From Oscheius tipulae (taxonomy: Eukaryota; Nematoda; Chromadorea; Rhabditida; Rhabditidae): a stretch of 64,000 nt of DNA. The stretch covers positions 3,658,001 to 3,722,000 of the forward strand of contig JASJZH010000005.1 of NCBI GenBank assembly GCA_037178975.1, given 5' to 3'. The notes under the pieces are model-generated. The model was not told where the DNA came from and did not search any database. It saw only the letters and a list, made by a program, of their open reading frames with translations. Position numbers and translations under genes: made by a program. Below are positions 12,155 to 21,832 of this stretch, one piece after another (position 1 is the first letter of the stretch; every line of letters begins with the position of its first letter).

Positions 12155-12920
12155 TGGTTATAGCACCTCGGGTTGCTCACTCAGTCCTCTACCACCACCA
12201 CGCAAGACACCACTTCCCACTTTCTTATTCTCTATTCTCTGTTCGTTTTGCACGAATGGAGCCCAAACGGCGGCTAATATCAACGATGTTTATGGCCAAG
12301 GAACGACGTCTACGAAGGTATGCCAGTTGTGGTTCCATCGCTTTCGGTCTGGGGACAAAAGCGTCGAAGGTGAGCCAAGATCAAGTCGACCAATAACTTT
12401 CAATGAATCGAAGCTGCCGTAGCTCGTGAACGAGAACAATCGGCAGACTGCCCGTGAGCAGCCAGAGACACTGTCTGTTATTCATGTCGCAGTGGAACAT
12501 CATTTGAAGCAACTGAAATTTACGAAGAAACTGGACCCATGGTTGCAGCATGGCCTCAGTGGCGCCCAGAAGTGGCAGCGCATGTCCGTCTCCCATTCTC
12601 TCCTGTCCAGGTATGAGAGAAAATCCTTTTTATCACGCCTGATGACGGGGGATAAGAAGTGGGTAACGTACGTAAACTTCCGAAGAAAGCGTCAATGGGT
12701 GGGTCCAGGCAGACACCAAGTCCTGATGTGAAACGACGACGCACTCAAAACCTGGTTGACCAGTTTCTTCGCGTCGAAACCCAAGGTGTTCTACAGGTGT
12801 GGCATCCGTAAGCTACCCGTGAAGACGTGGTACATCATAATGGTGATTACAACGAGTTGTTTGGAAGTCAATCAATTTTTGCATTTGAAAAAGCGAAAAG
12901 ACTTAGTTATCAACCCAATA
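12155..12920 (+). mobile_element. Mariner-family remnant (copy B), longer but degenerate
   Basis: Plus-strand copy that keeps parts missing from copies A and C. It has the start-like region, VVPSLSVWGQK-type helix remnants, then VIHVAVEHHLKQLKFTKKL and LMTGDKKWVTYVN, which contains the first catalytic Asp region. The C-terminal SFFASKPKVFYRCGIRKLPV follows. The frame is broken by stops and indels. The 3' terminal repeat GCGAAAAGACTTAGTTATCA lies at 12892-12911. The 5' end is lost. Confidence 0.75.
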
Positions 12921-13045
12921 CCAGAAGTAGTTCTCAAACCACAATGAAGAAAGTATATTTTCCACTCATAGTACCCCCCTCCTCTTTGGATACAGGCGTC
13001 TGACTGTATCCTACTAAGATAAATATCATCTGTAAAAGTTTCCAG

Positions 13046-13473
13046 CTTCTAACCGACAAGAGTACCGATGGCGATGAGTACACAGTTGGCCAGAAGGGAC
13101 TGATAGCCGCTGTTCCCTGTGCCACAGCCAACTCTCTGATTTACGTTTGCAAGAAGAGACACTGTCCCAAGGAAACATCAATCTCCCTTCCTGGCTGGGG
13201 ATGCAGATGCAAAGACGGATACTTTGATATATACAGCGCGCTGACTTCAGCCCAGAGGAGTCAAGTTGGAACCAACAGAGTACGATATACTTATTGATAA
13301 TATTATACATTTTCAGGGTCAACTCTGCCTACTTTCCCTGGAATAGTGATCCGAATAAAAAGCAAGAACTCGTGTTTGCTCTGATAGTGGGAAATGTTAT
13401 ATTGATTGGCGCCTGTCGTTCTTATCAGGCTTTTTCCCCAATTTCTCGCCGTTTTTTTTTCGATAGCTCGTAG
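13046..13473 (+). CDS. Small Cys-rich (EGF-like) protein with a hydrophobic segment, copy 1
   Basis: An exon from 13046 reads STDGDEYTVGQKGLIAAVPC and then places five cysteines, ending GWGCRCKDGYFD, reminiscent of a truncated EGF-like fold. A 40-bp intron leads to an exon with a membrane-like stretch (FALIVGNVILIGACRSY) and a stop at 13471. The phase across that intron does not match cleanly; the in-phase reading stops early. Paralogues at 16017 and 30060 share the frame: their differences include in-frame indels, which supports coding. No clear start codon or signal peptide exon was found. The function is unknown. Confidence 0.4.
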
Positions 13474-13619
13474 AGCTCTACTATCCTGTCTCTATTGCTG
13501 ATTACTGCAGAAGAGACGGATACAGTTCTTTGTTACCAACTACTCTCTTTGCAATTCCTGTAAACTTTGCTATTTTCCGCTGAAACAATAAAATACTATT
13601 TTCAATTTGAACTGTTTGA

Positions 13620-13942
13620 ATGAATTTGTCATATTCTTTGTTAGGCATTCCGCACAAAAATTTGAACACATCTCTCAATCAGATAGGGAATGGCAAACCT
13701 CTGGATGCTACCATATATAGTTGTAGTATTCAAAAAGTTCTTATCGTGTTTGCCTCCTGCGCATGTTTTTTTACCCAAGGACCGCTATCAAGTGTTGCTC
13801 ATCAGTTGCATCCATTTGTTGTTTGTGGTGAGAAATTAAAGCCCTGTACAACGTCTTCCTCGCACTCTTCCTCCTCGGTTTTTTCTGCCTTCTTCCCTCT
13901 CTGTATTAGAGCAATCATTTCACAATATCTTTTTAAGTTTAG
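13620..13942 (+). promoter_or_regulatory. Upstream leader of K1, a region copied three times
   Basis: The block from about 13640 (AATGGCAAACCTCTGGATG) to the K1 start recurs at 30530-30794 in front of psiK1'' and, inverted, at 26100-26385 beside the minus-strand K4 copy. Shared landmarks include GCCTCCTGCGCATGTTTTT and TCTGTATTAGAGCAATCAT. It ends AAGTTTAG directly before the ATG, a likely trans-splice acceptor. Retention in front of kinase-like genes suggests it holds their promoter. Confidence 0.5.
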
Positions 13943-15560
13943 ATGGAACCTCCCGAAGAGGAAGAACCAGAGTCAGGACCGAGTTGCAAGAAGTTTCGCG
14001 TCAACAGCTCTTCTCGAAAAGACTCTGGCTACACCTCGCAGTCTTCCACCTCTAACACCGCGTCATCCTCTTCAAATCCTGCTGGTTAGTAATGGTTTGT
14101 TTGAATAACAATAATTTAGAAGGAGACCCTCTCGCAAATCTTGAAGATGCTGGTATCGGTTGGTTAATCTTTGATACATTGTTAATACGAACCATTTAGT
14201 TGATTTTGTCCCTTCCTCGCGTGAAGCTATTTCGCATCGCGGTTAGTCATGTTTTCTTACCTGATCTATCTATATAAAACAGAAGAACATCCAGAGGAAC
14301 CTCAAAACGCTGTGTTATGCAACGAGCCTCAAGTGCCTTTATACAGTCAAAGTTTAGACGAAGACTATGCTGTTCCTCCGAGTCCGCAGTCCCCCGGACA
14401 AGATTCTGACGAAAATGGCTCCTCGGATTCCTCGGACGTTGTCGGTTGGTTCCAGTCTATTGCATGGCCAATACCATATGTTTAGGCGGAAGGTTTCCTG
14501 ATTCTCCAGTTCATGAACGTTTACAATTTGATCATCTAGACGAAGTGGAAGTCGGGTTGCTCGGGGTCATATCTGTTGAAGGGAAAAGTAGACAAGACAG
14601 CACTGAAGAGCAAGGGTTGGTTTCAAATAGGTTGTAACTTACTTATACTCATTCAGACTGGTTACCAGAACTGTTCTCGATATCTCTGACGCTAACTTCA
14701 ATGTTGCTCACTACAACTACCTCTTCGACGTAAGAAGCACTTTTCCATCTAATCACTGAAAGTTTTACAGCTATCCCATCCGCATTTTTTGAGGAACTAC
14801 CATTTCCTGAGACGCGGAACAGCCTATCCACTGTCCAGAATCTCTGCCATTATATCAGAACACGCGTATAGGACTTTAGAGTACAGTAAGTCCTCCTCTC
14901 CAACCTTCTTAATTCTTCAGTAATCGATGACGACATGCCACTTGACCGAAGGGTAGCACTCGGTTGGATCCGTGATCTCTTCAATGCTCTCAGGTTCCTC
15001 AAGAGTGAAAATGTTGTCCATGGGCGAATTACTCCGTGGCGGTCAGTTAAAAACTTTTCCTTCCCAAGGGTTCTGTTTAGAGTTTTCTTCGACGAAGGTG
15101 ATGTGCTCAAGCTGCATCTTGTTCCTCATCAACTGATCCCATTGGACATGTAAGTAAAAAAATTTTCTGCTGTTTCTGTATATATACAAATGGCAATGAA
15201 TTGAGATTTGAGCATGGGATGAGCTGGGGTCAAGAAAATGTGAATACGGCCACTTACAGTCGGTTTAGGAATCTCGCCTACACAGCTAATGAAGTTCCAA
15301 ACGAGAAGAGCGACGTGTATTCTGCTGTCTCTGTAGCATATGGTTTATTGGAAAGGAGGTGAGAAAAAAATTTCTATGCAGTTGCAAAATATTGTTTCAG
15401 GGAACCGCCTCTCGATAAGACAGGTCTTCATTCCATTTTGGTCTCAGCGGAAACAAATCAACTTTTCACCCGATCTTGGGCTAAGCCAGAGAATCGTCCT
15501 ACTGTTGAAGAATTGCTCAGTGCCATCTTATCGGAGATACTCTTGCCTTTTGACATTTGA
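13943..15560 (+). CDS. K1: single-domain pseudokinase with acidic Ser-rich N-terminus
   Basis: About ten exons with 35-110 bp introns code for roughly 400 residues. The N-terminal third is acidic and Ser-rich, with DSGYTSQSSTSN near residue 35. The remainder is a degenerate kinase fold: beta-3-like LVTRTVLDIS without Lys, a catalytic-loop position reading NVVHGRITPWR instead of HRDLKxxN, no DFG, then NEKSDVYSAVSVAYGLLE (SDVWSFG-like) and ENRPTVEELL. It therefore cannot be an ordinary active kinase; a scaffold or regulatory role is inferred. No signal peptide or membrane helix is seen. The ATG at 13943 directly follows a TTTAG acceptor. A broken K2-class copy begins 101 bp downstream. Confidence 0.75.
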
Positions 15561-15661
15561 CAAAAATGTTTTGGAATTCTCTTCTTTTTTGAATTTCTCG
15601 TTTTAACGATATCCTACCTGTTTCTCTCAGGCGTTGTACTCAATCACATTCAGTTTAGATA
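15561..15661 (+). promoter_or_regulatory. Intercistronic spacer, K1 to psiK2
   Basis: The 101-bp spacer carries TTTTAACGATATCCTACCTG and ends CAGTTTAGATA before the ATG. The same layout and related sequence separate the other K1/K2 pairs (17733-17833, 21090-21211, 32825-32948). This suits a nematode operon spacer with a trans-splice acceptor. Confidence 0.5.
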
Positions 15662-16387
15662 ATGGACAATAATGAGCTTCGAATCTCGAGCTGAAAGGAC
15701 AACTACAAGATCTGGAAGACCAAAAGTTCGCAAGTAAGTAGCTTTCCTTCTACTGGCAGTAATTCTACACATTTTCAGAAAGATCCGTCTTGTGTCGGTC
15801 AAAAAAAAAACTACATCCCCTTTATTCCCGAGCTCTTCCATAAGAACATTGTTGCTCAATAAGGACTCCTCGAAACCAAGAATCATGGCTACTTTCTTAT
15901 GCTGGAAAGAACGATCGGAACTTCTGTCCAGAAGCATCTGGAGGAGAACAAACCTGCAGAAGAGGTTACTCGCTCTTGGCTTCTGGACGCTTCTCGTGCT
16001 TTGAATTATTGCCACTGGCCAAAATGGACTGATAGTCGCTGTTCCCTGTGCCACAGCCAACTCTCCGACCTACGTTTGCAAGAAGAGAACCTGTCCCAGG
16101 GAAACATCAATCTCCCTTCCTGGCTGGGGATGCAGATGCAAAGACGGATACTCTGATATGTATAGAGCGCTAACTTCAGCAGAGAAGATTCAAGTTAGAA
16201 CCAACAGAGTACGATATACATATTGATAGTACTATACATTTTCAGGGTGAACTCTGCCTTCTTTCCTCGGAATAGTAATCCGAATTCGTTCGCTCTGATA
16301 GTAGGAGGGGTTATATTGATTGGCGGCTGTCGTTTTTATCAGGCTTTTTCCCCAATTTCTCGCCGTTTTTTTTTCGATAGCTCGTAG
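15662..16387 (+). pseudogene. Chimeric pseudogene: K2 5' part fused to the Cys-rich gene (copy 2)
   Basis: The first exon matches K2 exon 1 but has lost one base (CGAATCTCGAG instead of CGAATTCTCGAG). The second and third K2 exons are deleted, so exon 1 runs into the intron before the kinase exon. That exon has a lengthened A-run and an in-frame TAA (GCTCAATAAGGACTC). At about 16014, after GAATTATTGCCAC, the sequence switches to the Cys-rich gene body (CKKRTCPRETSISLPGWGCR) and continues to its stop near 16387. The K2 portion is dead. The Cys-rich part is intact in itself but has no proper 5' end. Confidence 0.85.
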
Positions 16388-16555
16388 AGCTCTACTATCC
16401 TGTCTCTACTGCTGATTACTGCAGTGAGAAGACGAATACAGTTTTTTGTTATCAGGTACTCTCGTTGAAATTCCTGTAAACTTTATTAGTTCCCGCTGAA
16501 ACAACCAAGTACTATTTTCAATCTGTACCGTTTAATGAATTTGTCTCCAAACAGA
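16388..16555. repeat. Copied 3' flank of the Cys-rich gene
   Basis: Closely follows 13474-13640 (GTAGAGCTCTACTATCCTGTC and so on). At about 16550 it jumps into the K1 fifth exon, which marks a duplication or deletion breakpoint. Confidence 0.6.
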
Positions 16556-17732
16556 CAAGATTCTGACGAAAATGGCTCCTCGGATTCCTCGGACGTTGTC
16601 GGTTGGTTCCAGTCTATTGCATGGCCAATACCATATGTTTAGGCGGAAGGTTTCCTGATTCTCCAGTTCATGAACGTTTACAATTTGATCATCTAGACGA
16701 AGTGGAAGTCGGGTTGCTCGGGGTCATATCTGTTGAAGGGAAAAGTAGACAAGACAGCACTGAAGAGCAAGGGTTGGTTTCAAATAGGTTGTAACTTACT
16801 TATACTCATTCAGACTGGTTACCAGAACTGTTCTCGATATCTCTGACGCTAACTTCAATGTTGCTCACTACAACTACCTCTTCGACGTAAGAAGCACTTT
16901 TCCATCTAATCACTGAAAGTTTTACAGCTATCCCATCCGCATTTTTTGAGGAACTACCATTTCCTGAGACGCGGAACAGCCTATCCACTGTCCAGAATCT
17001 CTGCCATTATATCAGAACACGCGTATAGGACTTTAGAGTACAGTAAGTCCTCCTCTCCAACCTTCTTAATTCTTCAGTAATCGATGACGGCATGCCACTT
17101 GACCGAAGGATAGCACTCGGATGGATCCGTGATCTCTTCAATGCTCTCAGGTTCCTCAAGAGTGAAAATGTTGTCCATGGGCGAATTGCTCCGTGGCGGT
17201 CAGTTGAAAACCTTTCCTGCCAACGAGTCCTGTTTAGAGTCTTTTTCGACGAAGGTGATGTGCTTAAGCTGCAGCTTGTTCCTCATCAACTGATTCCAAT
17301 GGACACGTAAGTTAAATTTTTTTGCTGTTTCTGTATATATACAAATGGCAATGAATTGAGATTTGAGCATGGGATGAGCGGGGTCAAGAAAATATGAATA
17401 CGGACATTTACAGTCGGTTTAGGAACCTCGTCTACACAGCTGATGAAGTTCGGGGCGGTCAACCTCCAAACGAGAAGAGCGACGTCTATTCTGCTGCCTC
17501 TGTAACATATTGTATACTCGAAGAGAGGTGAGGAAGAAATTTCTAACCAGTTGCAAAATATTGTTTCAGGGAACCGCCTCTCGATAAGACAGGTCTTCAT
17601 TCCATTTTGGTCTCAGCGGAAACAAATCAACTTCTCGCCCGATCTTGGGCTCCGCCAGAGAATCGTCCTACTGTTGAAGAATTGCTCAATGCCATCGAAT
17701 CGGAGATACGCCGTGTTAATCTTGCCGTTTGA
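16556..17732 (+). pseudogene. K1': 5'-truncated copy of the K1 pseudokinase gene
   Basis: Begins inside the fifth exon of K1 (CAAGATTCTGACGAAAATGG) without the four upstream exons, the leader or a start codon. From there the kinase-like body is complete: HGRIAPWR at the catalytic loop, NEKSDVYSAASVTYCILE, ENRPTVEELLNAIESEI, and a stop at 17730. The first 530 or so bases are identical to K1, introns included. The rest has diverged. It may still be transcribed as the upstream cistron of K2, but no coding start is visible, so I call it a truncated gene. Confidence 0.7.
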
Positions 17733-17833
17733 CTTAATAATACTTTGAAACTCTCTTCTCTTTTGAATTTCTCGTTTTAACGATATCTTACCTACCTCTC
17801 ATGTATTGTACTCAATTACACTCAGTTTAGAAA
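17733..17833 (+). promoter_or_regulatory. Intercistronic spacer, K1' to K2
   Basis: A 101-bp spacer with pyrimidine-rich sequence ends CAGTTTAGAAA immediately before the K2 ATG. The AG three bases upstream of the start is a plausible spliced-leader acceptor. Confidence 0.5.
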
Positions 17834-20333
17834 ATGAACAATGACGAGCTTCGGATTCTCGAACTGAAAGGACAACTACAAGATCTGGAAGACCGAAAGT
17901 TCGCAAGTAAGTAGCTTTCCTTTTACTGGCAGTAATTCTGTACGGTTCAGCGCAACAAGAGAAAAGACTACTTGAAAGACAACTGGCTACCGGAAAAATT
18001 GCCGAGTTGCCCTATCACAATGAAAGAAAACACGCAGGTTGGAGAGAAATCTTTCGAAATCAGAGTTGAAATTCAGTTGATGAAATCGTGGACCGTCTGG
18101 ACGATTTAGCCAGACCCGTACCCTTGGAAGAGCGTGAGCAAGCGTCTTCCAGTCAGTCTGCTGCACCGAAAAGGATAAGACGCCGCTGCCTCTTCGCCAA
18201 ATTGGAATCAGTATCCAGGTCCTTGGCGGAGTTTGTAATCGAATCGCCTTCGGGAAGTCCGGAACAATTAAAAGAAAACAAAATTATTGGTAACGGATAG
18301 AAGTTTTTTAAACTGCAAGGTGCTCAGAATTCTCACCAACCCTACGTCGCTACACTGCAGAAAAGATCGGCCTAACAGAAGACCAACTGAAAGTCAGCCA
18401 ACAGCCCTACAATGTCGATACCTACTTCTTTGGGTCAGTTATTCGGTTAAACTTTCAGTCACACATTCAGTTCTAGCATTCAATTAACACATTTTCAGAA
18501 AGATCCGTCTCGTGTCGGTCAAAAAAAACTACATCCCCTTTATTCCCGAGCTCTTCCATAAGAACATTATTGCTCAATACGGACTCCTCGAAACCAACAA
18601 TCATGGTTACTTTCTTATGCTGGAAAGAACTGTCGGAACTTCTGTCCAGAAGCATCTGGAGGAGAACAAACCTGCAGAAGAGGTTACTCGCTCTTGGCTT
18701 CTGGACGCTTCTCGTGCTTTGAATTATTGCCACTCTCTGAATTTTTCGTACGGAGAGTTGTCCTTGGACAGGTAGCTTTTGTCTAGAGTCTGAAACACTC
18801 TTCAGACTACTCATCCACGGAAGTAGATTGAAACTTGAACATCCAGCTGTCTGTGGAAACTATGGTCAAGGAGTTAAGCAAGATCTTTTGGAACTCTGCA
18901 AGTTGGTTCTAACCTCTTCGGACGACCAATTGAAGAGTCTTTCTGGGAAAATCGAAAGGTATGACTCTGATTTCTCCTGCCTAACATCTTTCAGTGGAAC
19001 GATCAAAACTGCCAGCGAAGTTTGTCGATTTTTGGAAGAGCTCGTCCCGAAAGTCACTTTCGAGAAAGGAGTAAAGTCTCTCAAGAGAGTGGCTCCTTGT
19101 GAGGAAGCGGTCTCTGTAAAGGCTGCTAAGAGTGAGAGTTTGCTCTAACAATTCGAATCGACTTCTAGGACCACGACCCGTGACGACGTTCGACCCGGAT
19201 CTGCAGATTGTCCCGGAGAACGTGGAGGACATCTGTGGACAAAAGGAGACAGCGATCGGGACTTTGGTCGAGCTGGATACGGAACATGTTAGTGGACAAG
19301 GACACTACGTCTCCGCGGAGATTAAGCTCGAAGGATACGTTGGGTTGGTTTTGAACTCGTCCCTTGTTCTCACGAAGAGATTGTAGACCAGCCCTGGTCA
19401 AGTACCTAGGAGGCCGAAGTGATCTCTGGCATCAGGCTCGACACTATTCCAAGTTTGGAATAACAAATCCTACTGTAGCGGAAGCTGTCGAGAACGCTAG
19501 TTGTTGGAAGAACAGCGAGAGAGAGATCAGCTTTGCTGGGATGCTCTCACACCCGAACATTGTCAGAATCCTGGCATATGTCTCCCCGGATCGGACTCTT
19601 GAAAATATCAATGGAATCATCATGGAAGGAGCTCCTCAAGGAACACTGGACACTTGTAACTTGTTCTTTTTTTCGGTCAGAGAGCACTGGTTCAGACGCG
19701 GCCAGACACCTAATGTCTAACCAGCAGTACAGATCACTTTCTCTCCAACTAGCCAGTGCTATGGAGTATTGTCACAACGTCCAAGGAATCATTCATCGTG
19801 ACATTCGACCGGAAAAGTAAGAGCCTTTCGATGATCATCGCAATCCTTTAGTATCTACGTCTACGACGGGGGAACCACCCTCAAAATTGGAAATTTCGGC
19901 TATGCTAGGATCAACGACCATGATAATCCGATGACTGCCACGTGGGTTAAGCTATCTTTCTCATAAGAAATTCCTTTGAGTAAGGGAGAGAACATCTTCT
20001 ACTGTGCTCCCGAGATGATCACTACAGGACCCTTGGCAGATTATGGCTTCTCGGCTGACGTCTACAGCTTCGCCATGACTCTTTGGTCAATGTGTCACGA
20101 AGGAAGGCGAGTTAAAATATCTTTACAGATAGAACAAGACTTTCAGAAAACCGTTCAAAGACGAGCTGAAACGGAGTCTAAGAAGATTGCGTGCCTATCT
20201 CGAGGAGGGCAATCGGCCCGAGTTCCGAGCTGATTTGCCCGAAGCAATAACTGTATTAATTTCTAAGTGTTGGATAACAGAGAGTGAAATTCGACCTACA
20301 TTTACTGATATTGTGAGACTATTGCAAAATTAA
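17834..20333 (+). CDS. K2: tandem pseudokinase plus kinase-like protein
   Basis: About twelve exons code for some 650-700 residues. An N-terminal coiled-coil-like segment (ELKGQLQDLEDRKFATQQEK) leads to domain 1: beta-3-like KIRLVSVKKNY, hinge FLMLERTVG, and YGELSLDR in place of HRDLKxxN, so a pseudokinase. Domain 2 has beta-3 PALVKYLGG with Lys, IVRILAYVS, HRDIRPEN (catalytic Asp kept), and IGNFGYAR where DFG should be. APEM, SADVYSFAMTLWSM and RPTFTDIVRLLQN follow. The HRD and Lys but NFG pattern implies weak or no phosphotransfer. One intron (about 20108-20146) seems to use a GC donor (AAG|GCGAGT). No signal peptide or membrane helix is seen. The gene follows K1' by 101 bp. The substrate and pathway are unknown. 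Confidence 0.8.
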
Positions 20334-20554
20334 ACTGCTTATATTGCTGTTCAAATATCTGTTCGAAGATGTCCCGTCTACACCCCAACTTCCTGGTTTA
20401 TATTGTTGTCGTCAGAAACACTGGCTTCATTACAGCCACCTTATCCATGTCCACCGCAAAGACTATAATACCAAAAGAGTATGATCGATGTTGCCAACAC
20501 GTCATATATACAATCGCTTATGTCTCTTAGTGAAGCGACCTTTTTGCAACTTGA

Positions 20555-20655
20555 ACCGTCTGACTCCTTTCTAACTCGTCTTGCCAACTCTAGTTTTGTA
20601 TAAGGCTTGACAGAAGAGGCTACAAACTGTCAAGTGCTATTCCAGAATAGAGTTG
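20555..20655 (+). repeat. Dispersed repeat R, copy 2
   Basis: Contains ACTCGTCTTGCCAACTCTAG and AAGGCTTGACAGAAGAGGCT, then CTGTCAAGTGCTATTCCAGA. It is homologous to 12045-12147 and 25740-25855, and lies between K2 and a K1 fragment. Confidence 0.5.
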
Positions 20656-21089
20656 AGTTGTGTCGAAGACAGTCACCTCTTGCAAATTGTAAAAGTAAGA
20701 TATAACAGGAAGAACACCGCCTACTTCCTCCGGAATAGTGGGAATAATGAGTGTAAAGGACTTTATAGTACGGTAAGTCTCCCCTGCATCCTTCTCGATC
20801 CTTCTGCAAACATGCCGGTTGACCGAAGGACAGCCCTCGGTTGAATCCATGATCTCTTCAAGGCTCTCATGTTCCTCGAAAGTGTAAAAGTTGTCCATGG
20901 GCTGATTGCTCCGTGGTGGTCAGTTGAAAACCTTTCCTGCCAACGAGTTCTGTTTTCAGGGAACCGACGGGTCTTTAATCCACTTTGGTCTCAGCTGAAA
21001 CAAATCAGCTTCTCACGCGATCTTGGGCTCCGCCCGAGGATCGTCCTACTGCTGAAGCATTGTTCTGTGCCGTCCTATCGGAATTGTGA
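20645..21089 (+). pseudogene. psiK1 fragment
   Basis: Carries remnants of the K1 catalytic-loop exon (VDRRTALG then a stop where Trp is expected; VVHGLIAPW), followed by the last exon (ACTGCTGAAGCATTGTTC). The activation-segment exons are missing, so the intron before the FFDEGD exon is joined to the final exon. It ends with a TGA at 21087. Dead copy. Confidence 0.75.
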
Positions 21090-21211
21090 TACTCTTGCCT
21101 TTTGACATTTGACGAAAGTATTTTGGTACTTTCTTCTCTTTTGACCTACTCGTTCTAGCGACATCTTACCTACCTCTCATGTATTGGACTCAATCACACC
21201 CATTTTAGAAA

Positions 21212-21292
21212 ATGAACAATGATGAGCTTCAAATTCTCGACCGGAAGGGAGAGCTACAAGATCTGAACGTCCGAAAGTCCGCAATTGAGCAG
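21212..21292 (+). pseudogene. Isolated K2 exon 1 relic
   Basis: Begins ATGAACAATGATGAGCTTCA and codes MNNDELQILDRKGELQDL, homologous to K2 exon 1. The splice donor is destroyed (GCAATTGAGCAG instead of GCAAGTAAGTAG), and no further K2 exons follow. It sits 122 bp after the psiK1 stop, which preserves the K1-then-K2 spacing. Confidence 0.75.
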
Positions 21293-21309
21293 CTTTCCTT
21301 CTACTGGTC

Positions 21310-21825
21310 CGGCACTATGGCATGTGTGTGTAGCTGTACACATGGATGAAGATGTGTGTAGCTGTACACATGGAGAATGATTACACTTTATTAATAGAGA
21401 GATACCGACTAGACCGTTTCTTTGCTCGGCCCAAAGTAAACGTTGCTATGTTGCGAACACGTTTTCTTTGTAGCCGGAGTATATATTACTGAGCAAAAGA
21501 CAACGGCAGTGCACGTACTTTCGTTCGTTCTGTTTTATGCACTTACTGATATAACCCATAGAAGGAGTTATCCTGATTGGAGAAACACCGACCAGACCTA
21601 CCAGACACAAGTGCGTTAGATATTTTTTGTTGTTGTAGTCAGCTCGGCCAACGTCCTCTAACTCTCATGCAAAATCGGGACGTGAACAGATGAGCGACGC
21701 TGGCCAAAATTACGATGGATCAGTTAATTGTGATATTGGTTTCTTTGCATGACACAGTTATAAAGAGAAAAGAAACATAAACGTCTTACACTTCTTGTAT
21801 CAGTCGAATTTTTGATGGACCTATT
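21310..21825 (+). repeat. Dispersed element D, copy 1
   Basis: Non-coding. Landmarks GTTCTGTTTTATGCA, CACAAGTGCGTTAG, AGCTCGGCC and GATCAGTTAATTGTGATAT recur in reverse order and complement at 39560-39990. That makes it a dispersed non-autonomous element or a segment of an inverted duplication. The left part also has a short tandem (GTGTGTAGCTGTACACATGG twice, at 21325-21383). No TIR or target duplication was established. Confidence 0.5.
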
Positions 21826-21832
21826 TCTTCTT

